Positions 21,759-31,376 of a stretch of DNA of 64,000 bases are shown piece after piece. This DNA is from Streptomyces hawaiiensis (lineage in GTDB: Bacteria > Actinomycetota > Actinomycetes > Streptomycetales > Streptomycetaceae), in NCBI RefSeq assembly GCF_004803895.1, contig NZ_CP021978.1, forward strand, positions 1,240,001 through 1,304,000, given 5' to 3'. The position numbers and the translations under genes were made by a program. Under the pieces are notes generated by a model. That model was not told where the DNA came from. It searched no databases and saw nothing but the letters and a program-made list of their open reading frames with translations. Numbering within the stretch: the stretch's first letter is position 1; the number at the start of each line of letters is the position of its first letter.

Positions 21759-22538
21759 ATGGTGCGAAGTGGCGGACGGGGATGGTACGCCAAAGTGCTG
21801 GCGGCGGCGCTCGGGGTGACCGCGGTCGCCGGCCTGACCTCGTTCTGGAACGCGCAACTCGGTGCCACCGAGTCACGACCCGGCCGGGGCGTCTCGGCGC
21901 CTCCCGCCCAGTCGCAGGGCCGGAAGGCGGCGCCCGTGCCGGCGGGCATCGTGCACGCCTCGGACGCCGGTGCCCGCGGCGTCAACATCACCGTCGACGA
22001 CGGACCGGACCCCGTCTGGACACCTGAAGTGCTCCAGGTGCTGCGGGACCACGGTGTGAAGGCCACGTTCTGCATGGTGGGCACGCAGGCCCGTGCCCAC
22101 CCGGACCTGGTCAAGGCGGTGGTGGCGGCCGGGCACCGGCTCTGCGACCACACGGTCTCGCACGACGTCACCATGGACCACAAGTCCAAGGCCTACCAGT
22201 CCCGGCAGATCCTGGACGCCGAACGCATGATCACCAAGGCGTCCGGGGGCGTCCGCCCGCTGTACTACCGGGCGCCCGGCGGGGCCTTCACCCCCTACAG
22301 CCGCCACCTCGCCGCGTCCCACGGCATGCGCCCGCTCGGCTGGAACATCGACTCCAAGGACTTCGAGCGTCCCGGCACGAACGCCATGGTCGCCACCGTC
22401 AAGAACGAGATCTCCAACGGCCCGACGCTCCTCTTCCACGACGCGGGAGGAGACCGCTCGCAGACCGTCGCCGCTCTGCGAGAAGTCCTGCCGTGGCTGA
22501 AGGAGCAGGGCTACTCCTTCGGCTTCCCCGTGCGCTAG
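21759..22538 (+). CDS. Exported polysaccharide deacetylase (NodB/CE4)
   Basis: 259 aa; ATG 21759 follows GAAGGA. One N-terminal hydrophobic segment (VLAAALGVTAVAGLTSFW) is a signal peptide or anchor. The CE4 motifs appear in order: metal-binding DDGPD after NITV, HTVSH, RAPGG, WNIDSKDF and LLFHD. Family members remove N- or O-acetyl groups from chitooligosaccharides, peptidoglycan or xylan; the nearby xylan genes suggest but do not prove acetylxylan. Motif 1 reads TVDDGPD rather than TFDDGP. It begins 84 nt after the PKS stop on the same strand but has its own ribosome site. Confidence 0.9.
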   Translation: MVRSGGRGWYAKVLAAALGVTAVAGLTSFWNAQLGATESRPGRGVSAPPAQSQGRKAAPVPAGIVHASDAGARGVNITVDDGPDPVWTPEVLQVLRDHGVKATFCMVGTQARAHPDLVKAVVAAGHRLCDHTVSHDVTMDHKSKAYQSRQILDAERMITKASGGVRPLYYRAPGGAFTPYSRHLAASHGMRPLGWNIDSKDFERPGTNAMVATVKNEISNGPTLLFHDAGGDRSQTVAALREVLPWLKEQGYSFGFPVR

Positions 22539-22697
22539 GCGCGGCCGGCGGAGTCGGACGGCGGGCGAGGGCCGCAGAGGTAGCCGTGTCCCGAGACTGC
22601 CGTCCGGTGGTGGGCGGCTCCCCGCCCGGGGCGCTGACGGTCGACTCCGCCTTGACGGTGGCCAGACCGGGGATAAGGAAGCGGATGGCGACGCATT

Positions 22698-22716
22698 CAT
22701 GGGGGTTTCCCCCATG
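22698..22716. promoter_or_regulatory. Perfect hairpin CATGGGGG-TTT-CCCCCATG upstream of the AI-2E gene
   Basis: An 8-bp perfect stem with a 3-nt loop in the 313-nt gap (22539-22851) between the deacetylase and the AI-2E family gene. It lies just after AAGGAAGCGGATG (22677-22687), which looks like a translation start in another frame, so it could be a terminator-like element, an attenuator or an operator. Nothing else in this gap is recognisable. Confidence 0.35.
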
Positions 22717-22851
22717 GCGCGTTGGGGACTTGCGGCGGGGCGGGTGCGAGGCGCTGTTCGGCGTGCCCCGCCGGCCGGGCCGGTACCGGCCTTCGGGGGA
22801 ATTCCGGGCTCGCCCCGCGGTTCGACGGCCGGTGGGTGGTACGGGCATGAG

Positions 22852-23958
22852 ATGTCGACGCCCCCCGATCCACCCGCCTCGGCGCTGCCGCGCCCGACCG
22901 ACGCCGAGTCGCGCGTACCGGTCGTGCTGCGGACCGCTGCCGCGTACGCGTGGCGGCTCATCGCGGTCGGCATCGTCGTCCGGTTCGCCTTCTCCGTACT
23001 CGGGGAGTTCCACCGGATCGCCGTCGCCGTCTTCCTCGGTCTCGTCATCACGGCGGTGCTCCGCCCCGCGGCCGGACTGCTGGCCCGGTTCATGCCCCGG
23101 CCGCTCGCGGTCGCCGCCGCGCTCATCGGTGGCATCGTCCTCGTCCTCGGGGCGCTGGCCCTGGTGGGTGAGACCGTGGCGGATCAGCGGACCGGGCTGG
23201 AGAAGGAGTTCGTGGAGGGGATCGACCGGATCGAGCGACGGTTGGAGGAACCGCCCTTCCGGCTTCCCGCGGACGCGTTCGACGATCTCCAGTCCCGGAT
23301 CGGCAAGCTCCTGTCGGACCACCGCTCCACCCTCATCAGTACGGCTCTCAGCGGTGCGAGCCGGCTGGTCGAGGTGCTGACCGTGCTCGCGCTGGCCCTG
23401 TTCTGCTCGGTGTTCTTCACGCACTCCGGTGAGAAGCAGTGGCAGTGGCTGTGCGACCAGCTTCCCGGCCGGGCCCGGCAGCGATTCGCGGTGGGGGCCG
23501 GGGCCGCCTGGCGGACCTTCACCGGTTACACGCACGGCATCCTGCTGGTGGCGGGGACCAACGCGGTCCTCGTGGGCATCGCCCTGTTCGCCCTCGGGGT
23601 GCCGCTCGCCGTGCCGTTGGCCCTGCTGGAGTTCCTGGCCGCGTTCATCCCGCTGATCGGCTCGCCCATCGCTCTGGCGGTCGCGGCGGTCGTCGCCCTG
23701 GCGTCGAAGGGGCCGCTCATCGCCCTGGTGGTCGTGGCCCTGATCGTGGTCATCGGCCAGATCGAGGGCCACCTGCTGCATCCCATCGTGATGAGCTGGG
23801 CCGTTCGGCTGCACCCGGTGGTGGTCGCCCTGGCGGTGGTCGGCGGGGCGGTCGCGGCGGGGGTGATCGGTGCGGTGGTGGCCGTACCGCTGGTGGCGGT
23901 GGTGTGGTCGGTGTACCAGGCGTTGCGGAGCCCCGCGGACGAACCGGGCGGGACGTGA
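22852..23958 (+). CDS. AI-2E family (PerM-type) membrane protein
   Basis: 368 aa. ATG 22852 (MSTPPDPP) is preferred over in-frame upstream starts that would add an unusual Pro/Gly-rich extension. Two N-terminal membrane helices (LIAVGIVVRFAFSVL, FLGLVITAVL) and a third (AAALIGGIVLVLGALALV) are followed by a ~90-residue soluble loop and about five C-terminal helices. The conserved LEFLAAFIPLIGSPIALAVA and HPIVMSWAVRLHPVVVALAV segments are typical of AI-2E/PerM exporters. The substrate is unknown; several members are ion antiporters and true AI-2 export is rare. Confidence 0.9.
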   Translation: MSTPPDPPASALPRPTDAESRVPVVLRTAAAYAWRLIAVGIVVRFAFSVLGEFHRIAVAVFLGLVITAVLRPAAGLLARFMPRPLAVAAALIGGIVLVLGALALVGETVADQRTGLEKEFVEGIDRIERRLEEPPFRLPADAFDDLQSRIGKLLSDHRSTLISTALSGASRLVEVLTVLALALFCSVFFTHSGEKQWQWLCDQLPGRARQRFAVGAGAAWRTFTGYTHGILLVAGTNAVLVGIALFALGVPLAVPLALLEFLAAFIPLIGSPIALAVAAVVALASKGPLIALVVVALIVVIGQIEGHLLHPIVMSWAVRLHPVVVALAVVGGAVAAGVIGAVVAVPLVAVVWSVYQALRSPADEPGGT

Positions 23959-23988
23959 CCCGCCTCCCGGGGACATGAGCGGACAGGT

Positions 23989-24569
23989 TCAGGCAAGGTC
24001 CAGGAGTCTGCGCATCAGGCGGTGCTCCTCCTCCACGAGTTCATGCACCAGTTCCGAGGCGTGCTCGATGGGGGCTCGGTCCTTGGTGGTTCCCGCCTCG
24101 CGGAGGAGTCCTGCCACCTCGGTCCATTTCCAAGCCCCAGCGGCCTGGTCTCGACGAGGGCGAACCTGTCGTCCTCGTAGCCGACGCAGGCGACGTAGTG
24201 GGCCGCGAACCTGTACTCGTCCGTGGAGTAGTCGAGGTGGTGGCGGTCGAGCTTGAGGCCGACGACCGTCCCCGAGTCGAGCTCCTGGAGCAGCTGTTCG
24301 CGGGCCCACTTGTCCGAGGAGGTCTCCCTGACGGTCAGCCGCAGACCCAGCGATGCGGTGATATTGGCGGTCAGCCGGTCCGGTTTTATCCGGCCCCCGA
24401 GGAACGGGGCCGGCATCTGCTTCGTACGCCAGTAGGTGAAGGACAAACCGCTACCGAGGCCGAAGACGAGCGGCTCCGACAAGTCGATCTCGCGCTGTCG
24501 AAGAAGGTTGACCAGGGATGTCGATTCGCAGTGATGACCGACATACGGTTGCGCGTCGATGAGTAACAC
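23989..24569 (-). pseudogene. BtrH N-terminal domain protein, apparent frameshift; TTA at codon 2
   Basis: The start is GTG at 24569 followed directly by TTA, so translation would need the bldA tRNA at the second codon. The first frame gives a BtrH-type (papain/C39-like) domain: GHHCESTSLVNLL with its cysteine near residue 14, then FGLGSGLSFTYW. At 24135-24138 the frame breaks after FALVETRPLG; the next frame supplies AWKWTEVAGLLREAGTTKDR to the stop at 23989. One extra G (coding strand) restores a protein of ~193 aa. BtrH in butirosin synthesis transfers an acyl group from a carrier protein to an aminoglycoside; the role here is unknown. It lies 60 nt downstream of the AlkD-like gene on the same strand. 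Confidence 0.7.
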
Positions 24570-24629
24570 TCTTCACTTCTCCCTCCGTGCACGCTGATGA
24601 ATCAGCCGGACTCCGAAGCCCTGCCGAAT

Positions 24630-25388
24630 TCACCGATCCGGCCCCTGGCCGAGCGCCATGAGGGAAGTCCGAGTTTCCGGGTCCATCTTCTCGATCGCGT
24701 ACCGGAACGTGTCGCGGGCCATTTCCGTGTGCCACGTGCGCAGGAACGCGGCCACCTCGTCCTGATGGATCTCGGCGGTGACCTTGAGCAGCCAGCCGCA
24801 GCCCTTCTGCACATACACGTCCTTGTCGTGCATGAGCCGGGCGCAGTTGTCGAAGACGTGCGACAGGGGCAGTTCGAACACCGTCCGCCCCACCTCGCGC
24901 CGGACGAACTTCACGACGGCCACGTTCGCGGCGCGCCTCGCCCAGGGCGACCGGGATGCGACCCAGCGTCGCGTCCGCGGGATCTGGTCGAGGTGGCCGC
25001 GGAAGAACGGGTACAGCAGTTTCAGGCACAGGTCGTCGCACTGCGCCCAGTTGGAGACATGGGTTTCGAGCCAGTGCTCACAGCGGTCGAGGAGTTCGCT
25101 GCCCAGCCCGGCCCTGGCCACCTTGTGCAGGAGCGCGAAACCCAGCAGGACCTCTTCGTGGTACGAGGCGCGTGACAGCACCTCTTCCGTCAGGGCCAGC
25201 CGGGTCGCCGCGGGAAGGTCCGGCCGCGCACGGAAGCAGCCGTTCGCGAGCTCGACGACGGAGGCGTTGCGCACGCCGAGCGCGCGAATCTCCTGCGGGA
25301 AGTACCGCTGCATTCTGACCGCGAAGTCCGCGTCGGCCTGCGCCACGAGGGCCGCCAGAAGTTCCCCGGCGGCCGCTTTCACCTCCAT
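24630..25388 (-). CDS. DNA alkylation repair protein, AlkD-like HEAT-repeat family
   Basis: 252 aa, predicted cytoplasmic, all helical. Family signatures are present: THVSNWAQCDDLC, WVASRSPWARRAANVAVVKF and DKDVYVQKGCGWLLK, in the order expected for AlkC/AlkD-type glycosylases that remove N3/N7-alkylated bases without base flipping. ATG 25388 (MEVKAAAG) is chosen as the start of the conserved region; the ribosome site is weak, so a slightly longer N-terminus is possible. It precedes the BtrH-like gene by 60 nt, perhaps in one transcript. Confidence 0.8.
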   Translation of the reverse strand: MEVKAAAGELLAALVAQADADFAVRMQRYFPQEIRALGVRNASVVELANGCFRARPDLPAATRLALTEEVLSRASYHEEVLLGFALLHKVARAGLGSELLDRCEHWLETHVSNWAQCDDLCLKLLYPFFRGHLDQIPRTRRWVASRSPWARRAANVAVVKFVRREVGRTVFELPLSHVFDNCARLMHDKDVYVQKGCGWLLKVTAEIHQDEVAAFLRTWHTEMARDTFRYAIEKMDPETRTSLMALGQGPDR

Positions 25389-25513
25389 GACCTCGATCCC
25401 ACCGTTCTGGCCGCCGAGACCCCACCAGGAGTTCGGACGAAGTCGATCCGAAGGCCAAGATTCGCGTAGATCCGGGCCGGGTTCAAGTACCGTTCGGCGA
25501 ACCTGACTCCTGC

Positions 25514-26338
25514 TCAGCCGCCGAAAGCGGCCGCGTTCTCCCGCACCCACTGAGCGAAGGTCCGGGCCGGCTTGCCCGTGACCTTCTCCACTGTCGGCAG
25601 CACGGTGTAACCGGCCTCCGGCGGGTTGGTTCGCATCATGACGAAGAACTCGATGTCCTCGTCCGAGTAGCCCTGCCGCCGCCACTGATCGACGATCTCG
25701 TCCTGGGACAACTCGACGTGGCGCACCTCCCGGCCGAGGACCTCGGCGATGACGCGCACCTTGTCCTGCGGTGTCAGCGCCTCGGGGCCGGTGAGCCAGT
25801 ACTCCTGGCCCGCGTGGCCGTCCGAGGTCAGGGCGACGGCGGCGACCGCGGCGATGTCCGCCTCGTGCACCATGGCGCTCCTGGCATCGGCGAACGCCTC
25901 GCGGACCACGCCCTCGGAGGTGACCGACTCGGCCCATTCCAGCGCGTTGGACATGAACTCCACCGGCGAGAGGTGCGTCCACTCCAGGCCGCCTGCCTCG
26001 ACCGCCTCCTCCAGGGGGCTTTTCTCCACATCGCCCTTGAGGACCGTCACCCGCCGCACGCCGGCCCTGCGCGCCAGTTCGACGATCTCCGCACCGTTGG
26101 TCAGCGGGGAGAAGTCCTCGCCGTCGAAGCTGATCAGGTGCGCGGCGGTCACACCGTCGAAGGCCCGGGCCAGGCCGGCGGTGTCCGCCAGGTTCCCGGC
26201 GACGGCCTGCGCGCCGGCGGGGAGGCCGGCCTTCTGCGGGTTGCGGGTGAGCGCGCGCACCTGGTGGCCCGAGGCGAGCAGCTGCTCGACGAGGGGACGT
26301 CCGACGTTGCCCGTGGCACCGGTTACGAGAATGGTCAT
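25514..26338 (-). CDS. NmrA-like NAD(P)H-binding reductase (atypical SDR)
   Basis: 274 aa; ATG 26338 preceded by AAGGAGA. The Rossmann motif GATGNVGRPL is at the extreme N-terminus; HEADIAAVAAVALT and GQEYWLTGPEALT are typical of the NmrA/TMR family (quinone reductases, redox sensors). There is no YxxxK catalytic pair, as usual for this branch. It is divergent from a WYL regulator across an 82-nt gap containing a 7-bp inverted repeat, so that regulator probably controls it. Confidence 0.88.
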   Translation of the reverse strand: MTILVTGATGNVGRPLVEQLLASGHQVRALTRNPQKAGLPAGAQAVAGNLADTAGLARAFDGVTAAHLISFDGEDFSPLTNGAEIVELARRAGVRRVTVLKGDVEKSPLEEAVEAGGLEWTHLSPVEFMSNALEWAESVTSEGVVREAFADARSAMVHEADIAAVAAVALTSDGHAGQEYWLTGPEALTPQDKVRVIAEVLGREVRHVELSQDEIVDQWRRQGYSDEDIEFFVMMRTNPPEAGYTVLPTVEKVTGKPARTFAQWVRENAAAFGG

Positions 26339-26380
26339 GGGGGATCTCCTTCCGTGGTGCGGGCGACGTTAGGAGCATTC

Positions 26381-26399
26381 GCGGTCACCTCTTGACCGC
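26381..26399. promoter_or_regulatory. Inverted repeat GCGGTCA-n5-TGACCGC, candidate operator of the WYL regulator
   Basis: Perfect 7-bp arms with a CCTCT spacer in the short intergenic region shared by the divergent NmrA-like reductase and WYL regulator. Position and symmetry suit autoregulation together with control of the reductase. No site is known to me for this regulator. Confidence 0.55.
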
Positions 26400-26420
26400 C
26401 ATCGATGCGAAACTCGCGCC

Positions 26421-27449
26421 ATGTTGGAAACCTCGGCGCGGCTCCTGCGTCTGCTCGGACTGCTGCAGACACAACGCGACTGGCCGGGGCGGGAATTGTC
26501 GCGCCGGCTGGGCGTCAGCGCGCGGACCGTCCGGCGCGACGTGGACAAGCTGCGTGCGCTGGGCTACCCGATCAACGCCACCGGCGGTGTGGGCGGGGGC
26601 TACCGGTTGGGGGCCGGTGCGTCGCTGCCGCCCCTGCTGCTCGACGACGAGGAGGCGGTGGCCGTGGCGGTGGGGCTGCGGACGGCGGCCTCGGGCGCGG
26701 TCACGGGCATGGCGGAGACGTCCGTCAGGGCGCTGGCGAAGCTCGACCGGATGCTGCCGTCCCGGCTGCGCCATCAGATCAGCACACTCGGCGCCGCCAT
26801 GGTCGCCCTGCCCGCGCCGGGCCGCACGATCGACGCCTCGGCACTGAGCGCGATCGCCTCGGCCGTGCGTGACCGCGAACGGCTCCGGTTCGACTACGTC
26901 TCCTACGACGGGGAGCGCACGGTACGCGACGTGGAGCCGTACCGGCTCGTCCACGACGCGCGGCGCTGGTATCTCTTCGCGTGGGACACCCGGCGGTCGG
27001 ACTGGCGCAGGTTCCGGGTCGACCGGCTGGAGCTCAGGGTGCCGACCGGGCCCCGCTTCAGCCCGCGGCCGCTGCCGGCGGAGGACCTGGTGAGCTACCT
27101 GTCGACGGGGCGCACCACCGCCCGGTACCGCTACCGGGCCGTGCTGACGATGCGCGGCTCGGCGACGGAGGTGGCCGACGAGGTGCCGACCACGCTGGGC
27201 ACGGTGGAACCCGTCGACGACGAGTCGTGCCTGCTGCGCATCGGATCGGACAGCCTGGACCATCTGGCGGTGTGGGTGGCCGCGTTCGGGTTCGACTTCG
27301 TCGTGCACGAGCCGGACGAGCTGGTGGAGCGCCTGCGGACGCTCACCGGCCGGCTGCACCGGGCGGCCTGGCCGGAGAGCGACGCGTGGGCCAGGAGCGT
27401 CCGCGACCCGGCGGCCCGTACGGGACCGCCGCGAAGAGCGCGACGGTGA
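26421..27449 (+). CDS. YafY-type transcriptional regulator, HTH + WYL domain
   Basis: 342 aa. Residues ~1-60 are a DeoR/HTH_11 winged helix (ELSRRLGVSARTVRRDVDKL); residues ~140-225 are a WYL domain with ARRWYLFAWDTRRSDWRRFR; a WCX-type C-terminal extension follows to ~325. WYL proteins bind small ligands or nucleic acid and usually regulate a neighbouring gene. Divergent from the NmrA-like reductase with a candidate operator between them. Confidence 0.9.
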   Translation: MLETSARLLRLLGLLQTQRDWPGRELSRRLGVSARTVRRDVDKLRALGYPINATGGVGGGYRLGAGASLPPLLLDDEEAVAVAVGLRTAASGAVTGMAETSVRALAKLDRMLPSRLRHQISTLGAAMVALPAPGRTIDASALSAIASAVRDRERLRFDYVSYDGERTVRDVEPYRLVHDARRWYLFAWDTRRSDWRRFRVDRLELRVPTGPRFSPRPLPAEDLVSYLSTGRTTARYRYRAVLTMRGSATEVADEVPTTLGTVEPVDDESCLLRIGSDSLDHLAVWVAAFGFDFVVHEPDELVERLRTLTGRLHRAAWPESDAWARSVRDPAARTGPPRRARR

Positions 27450-27551
27450 CGAACCGCATGCGCCCGGAGGCGACACGGGCCGCCGGACGTGTCATCGCGC
27501 GGTGTCCGGCGCCGCTCACCCGGTTCGCGCAGGGACGGGCAGGGACGGGCC

Positions 27552-28271
27552 TCAGCCTCTGCGGCCCGTCGCGGAGGCGAAGCCCAGCCAGGTGTGCCGG
27601 TTGTTCCACCAGCACCAGCCGACCTTGGGGGCGTTGCGGCGCTCCCGGCCGTCCCGGCCGGTGCCGTTGCTGATCCAGATCGCCGGGGTGCGGGCGTCCA
27701 GGGTGCCGTTGGGCTTGCGCAGCCGGGAACCGATGGTCATGAAGCAGAGGTTGCGCTCCAGGGCCTCGGGCTGCTGGAGCACCCAGTGGACGCCCTCGGT
27801 GAGCACCAGCGGGGTGCGGTCCTCCTTGGTGAGGGCGGGCAGCGCCTCGTCCGGCGACCAGTTGGCCATGTGGTCGCCGCGGTCGATGCCGGTGACGACG
27901 TAGAGCGGGGCGTCGGGCAGTTCGAGGGCGCAGGGGGTGAACTCGTCGACGTCGGGCATGTCGACGACGACGAAGCCCGGCTTGCCGTCGCGTCGGAGCA
28001 GTGGCGCGAGGGCGGAGGCGGGGGCCCGGTCCGGGTGCACGGCCAGCAGGCCACCGTGGCCATCGGCCCCGGCTTCGGCCTCCGCGGCGAACGCGCGGAT
28101 CTCGTCGGCGGACAGCCCGGCGATCTCGTGCACCCCCAGCTCGATCAGCCGCTCGGCCTGCGCGCTCAGGGCCGGGAGTGCGGGGAGGACGGTGGACGGG
28201 TCGGGCGTGGTGTCGGGCACGATGCTCCCTGGGTCGGCGACGTGGACGAACTCGGACGTGGGCGAACTCAT
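27552..28271 (-). CDS. DUF5701 family protein
   Basis: 239 aa, soluble. It resembles the DUF5701 family by VLPALPALSAQAERLIELGV and by the C-terminal VGWCWWNNRHTWLGFASATG; function unknown. The ATG (28271) overlaps the stop of the upstream AraC gene (ATGA), so it is translated by coupling. The protein ends next to the convergent WYL gene with ~100 nt between, which holds only a short direct repeat (AGGGACGGGC twice). Confidence 0.75.
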   Translation of the reverse strand: MSSPTSEFVHVADPGSIVPDTTPDPSTVLPALPALSAQAERLIELGVHEIAGLSADEIRAFAAEAEAGADGHGGLLAVHPDRAPASALAPLLRRDGKPGFVVVDMPDVDEFTPCALELPDAPLYVVTGIDRGDHMANWSPDEALPALTKEDRTPLVLTEGVHWVLQQPEALERNLCFMTIGSRLRKPNGTLDARTPAIWISNGTGRDGRERRNAPKVGWCWWNNRHTWLGFASATGRRG

Positions 28272-29281
28272 GGGCAACGAGCCGGTCCGCCGGGACGTTC
28301 CCGCTCTGCCGCGCCCGTCGTCGCTGCCCCGGACAGGCTGTGGATCCGCCACTCGCGGGGCGTCATCCCGTAGGCCGCCCGGAAGGCCCGGCTGAAGTGG
28401 CTGGGGCTCGTGAATCCCCAGCGCCGGGCGACGGCCGCGATCCCGTGCTCCAGGGCCGGGGCGCGCTGCAGATCGCGGCGGCACCGCTCCAGCCGCTGCG
28501 TGCGGATCCACTCCCCGACCGTCACGCCCTCCGGCTGGAACAGCTTGTGCAGGTAGCGGACCGAGACGAAGTGCGCGGCGGCGATGCCGGCCGGTGCCAG
28601 GCCGGGGTCGGCGAGGTGGCGCAGGATGTGGTCCTTGACGCGCACGAGGGTGGCCGCGGCGGTCTCCGGGGCCTGGGGGACGAAGCGGCCGCGCCGTTCG
28701 TTGATCAGCAGCGCCAGCAGGTCGAGCGCCGTGTCGGCGAACTGGCGGCCGGCGAAGGCGTCGAGATGCGCCGCTTCCCGGGCCAGGCGAGCGAAGTAGG
28801 TCGCCACCAGGGCGGCGCCGCCCTCCCGGCCGGAGAACGCCGTGGCGGTGAGCGCCCGCAGGTCCTCGTCGCGCACCCGGAGATCCTCGCGGGGGAAGTG
28901 GAAGGAGGTGAAGCAGAACGCGCCCTCCACCTTCTTCCTGAAGAGCCGGGAGGAGTCGGAGAGGGAGAAGTCGCCCGGCCCGATGCGGGTCTCTCTCCCG
29001 TCCTGCTCCTTGAGGGCGCTGCCCCGCCGCTGCAGGGTGAGGATGAGGAACTCCTTCCCGTCCTGAGCGATCAGCCGCCTGCTGCGCGTCACGACCTGCG
29101 GGCCCGCCTGGACCTGCGAGACCCGTAAGGAACCCAGCCGGTCGCTGACGATGCGGCCGGGCGACGGATCGTCCTCCAGGAGTCGCACATCGAGCGGGAT
29201 GAAGGTGTGGGACACCGCGTGGTGCCAGCGCTCCCCGCGTTCGGCCGCCGGCAGTGACGCGGTGGAAAGGACGACGGGCAT
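28268..29281 (-). CDS. AraC family regulator with AraC-binding-like domain; contains TTA codon
   Basis: 337 aa. The N-terminal ~200 residues are an AraC-like ligand-binding domain (MPVVLSTASLPAAERGERWH); the C-terminal ~105 carry two HTHs (FVSVRYLHKLFQPEGVTVGE; RWGFTSPSHFSRAFRAAYGM). Codon 52 (29128-29126) is TTA, in LGSLRVS, making synthesis dependent on the bldA tRNA, as for several pleiotropic AraC-type regulators of Streptomyces. The stop overlaps the ATG of the DUF5701 gene. A terminator hairpin lies between it and the upstream hydrolase, so it likely has its own promoter in 29282-29306 or beyond. Confidence 0.92.
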   Translation of the reverse strand: MPVVLSTASLPAAERGERWHHAVSHTFIPLDVRLLEDDPSPGRIVSDRLGSLRVSQVQAGPQVVTRSRRLIAQDGKEFLILTLQRRGSALKEQDGRETRIGPGDFSLSDSSRLFRKKVEGAFCFTSFHFPREDLRVRDEDLRALTATAFSGREGGAALVATYFARLAREAAHLDAFAGRQFADTALDLLALLINERRGRFVPQAPETAAATLVRVKDHILRHLADPGLAPAGIAAAHFVSVRYLHKLFQPEGVTVGEWIRTQRLERCRRDLQRAPALEHGIAAVARRWGFTSPSHFSRAFRAAYGMTPREWRIHSLSGAATTGAAERERPGGPARCP

Positions 29282-29306
29282 CTGGATTCCCCCCTGGGCA
29301 TCAGCG

Positions 29307-29336
29307 AGGCCGGCAGCTGGGATCCGCTGCCGGCCT
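29307..29336 (-). terminator. Hairpin terminator after the alpha/beta hydrolase
   Basis: A perfect 11-bp stem AGGCCGGCAGC / GCTGCCGGCCT with an 8-nt loop, 60 nt after the hydrolase stop (29396) and upstream of the AraC start. No T run follows, which is common in this genus. Confidence 0.6.
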
Positions 29337-29395
29337 TGACGATGTCACCATGCCGCCCCGGGGCGGTCCAGGAAGAATCGGAGGAAGAAACCGAT

Positions 29396-30280
<885 letters not shown>

Positions 30281-30401
30281 CTAGGACGGACACGGCCGGG
30301 CCGATTGCCGTACAGCGCACCGGCGTTGACCCGTAGCGCACAAGCGGCCGGTGATCCTTGAACCGGTGCGCCCCTGCGCCCGGCGTGACACCATCGGCAG
30401 C

Positions 30402-31352
30402 ATGGAAGGGTTCATGACACCTGATCAGATGTCCGCCCGCACCTCCCGTGCCCTCGCCGCGGCCGTCGCCGCGGGGCGTGATCTGGGGCTCGACGTGGCG
30501 GACGCGAAGGTCATCTACGACGTGTTCTCCGTCGTGGTGCACCTGGCTCCGTCACCCGTGGTGGTCAGGGTGCCGACCGTCCTGCCGTCGTACGCCGACG
30601 CCGACTCCCAGGCCGCCCGGCAGCGGCAGGAGCTGGACGTGGTGGGGTGGCTCGCCGACCAGGGGCACCCGGTGATCCCGCCGAGCCCGCTCGTGCCGCG
30701 TGAGCCCGTGCGGCGGGACGGGTTCTCGATGACGTTCTGGCAGTTCGTCGAGCTGGACCAGAGCACCGAGCCCGACTTCGTGCACCACGCCGGCCTGGTC
30801 GCCGACCTGCACACCGCGCTGCGCTCCTACCCGGGTGAGCTGCCGTTCCTCTCGGCGGCCGAACCGCGGTTCGTCACCGAGGGGCTTGCCGCGCTCGAAG
30901 CGCGCCCCGATCTCCTGGCCCCGGCCCATCTCGACCGGGCGCGGCGCGAGTGGGAGGTGCTGGAGCCGGTCGTCGGCTCACGCGCGGGGTTCGAGGCGGT
31001 GTTCCCCGGCATCGGGTTCCAGCCGATCCACGGGGACGCCCCGGCGGCCAACATCGTCTCCGGTCCGGACGGCGTGCTGTACTCCGACTTCGAACTGACC
31101 ACGCTCGGACCGGTCGAGTGGGACGTGGCGGCCCTCGGACCCGAGTGCGAGGCCGCGTACGACGCGGCGGCCGGGCGCCTGGGTCTGCGGCAGCTGGACC
31201 AGGACGTGCTGCGGGTCATCAACGCGGTGGGCATGTCCCGCGCGGTGGCGTGCCTCGCGCTCGCGCCGCAGTTGCCGCTGCTGGTCGACGCCCTCAAGCC
31301 GGCCGTCGAGCACTGGCGGTCGATGCCGTTCGCCGGGGGGCTGGGCGGCTGA
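30402..31352 (+). CDS. Aminoglycoside phosphotransferase (APH)-fold protein
   Basis: 316 aa from ATG 30402; an ATG at 30414 is a plausible alternative. Kinase-like fold: catalytic loop IHGDAPAANIV and metal-binding segment YSDFELTTLGPVEWD, i.e. the HGD...N and D pair of the APH superfamily. Substrates of this family range from antibiotics to small alcohols and cannot be predicted here. Confidence 0.8.
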   Translation: MEGFMTPDQMSARTSRALAAAVAAGRDLGLDVADAKVIYDVFSVVVHLAPSPVVVRVPTVLPSYADADSQAARQRQELDVVGWLADQGHPVIPPSPLVPREPVRRDGFSMTFWQFVELDQSTEPDFVHHAGLVADLHTALRSYPGELPFLSAAEPRFVTEGLAALEARPDLLAPAHLDRARREWEVLEPVVGSRAGFEAVFPGIGFQPIHGDAPAANIVSGPDGVLYSDFELTTLGPVEWDVAALGPECEAAYDAAAGRLGLRQLDQDVLRVINAVGMSRAVACLALAPQLPLLVDALKPAVEHWRSMPFAGGLGG

Positions 31353-31376
31353 GCCGGCTGCCCGCGTCGGGGCCGC

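Noticed and set aside
24630..26378. A 582-residue fusion of a reductase-like region with the AlkD-like protein
   Set aside because: The first ~330 residues are an antisense-like out-of-frame reading of the NmrA-like gene; the real protein starts at MEVKAAAG.
27472..27493. GACACG...CGTGTC stem between the convergent WYL and DUF5701 genes as a terminator
   Set aside because: Only 6 bp with a 10-nt loop and no tail; too weak to claim in such GC-rich sequence.
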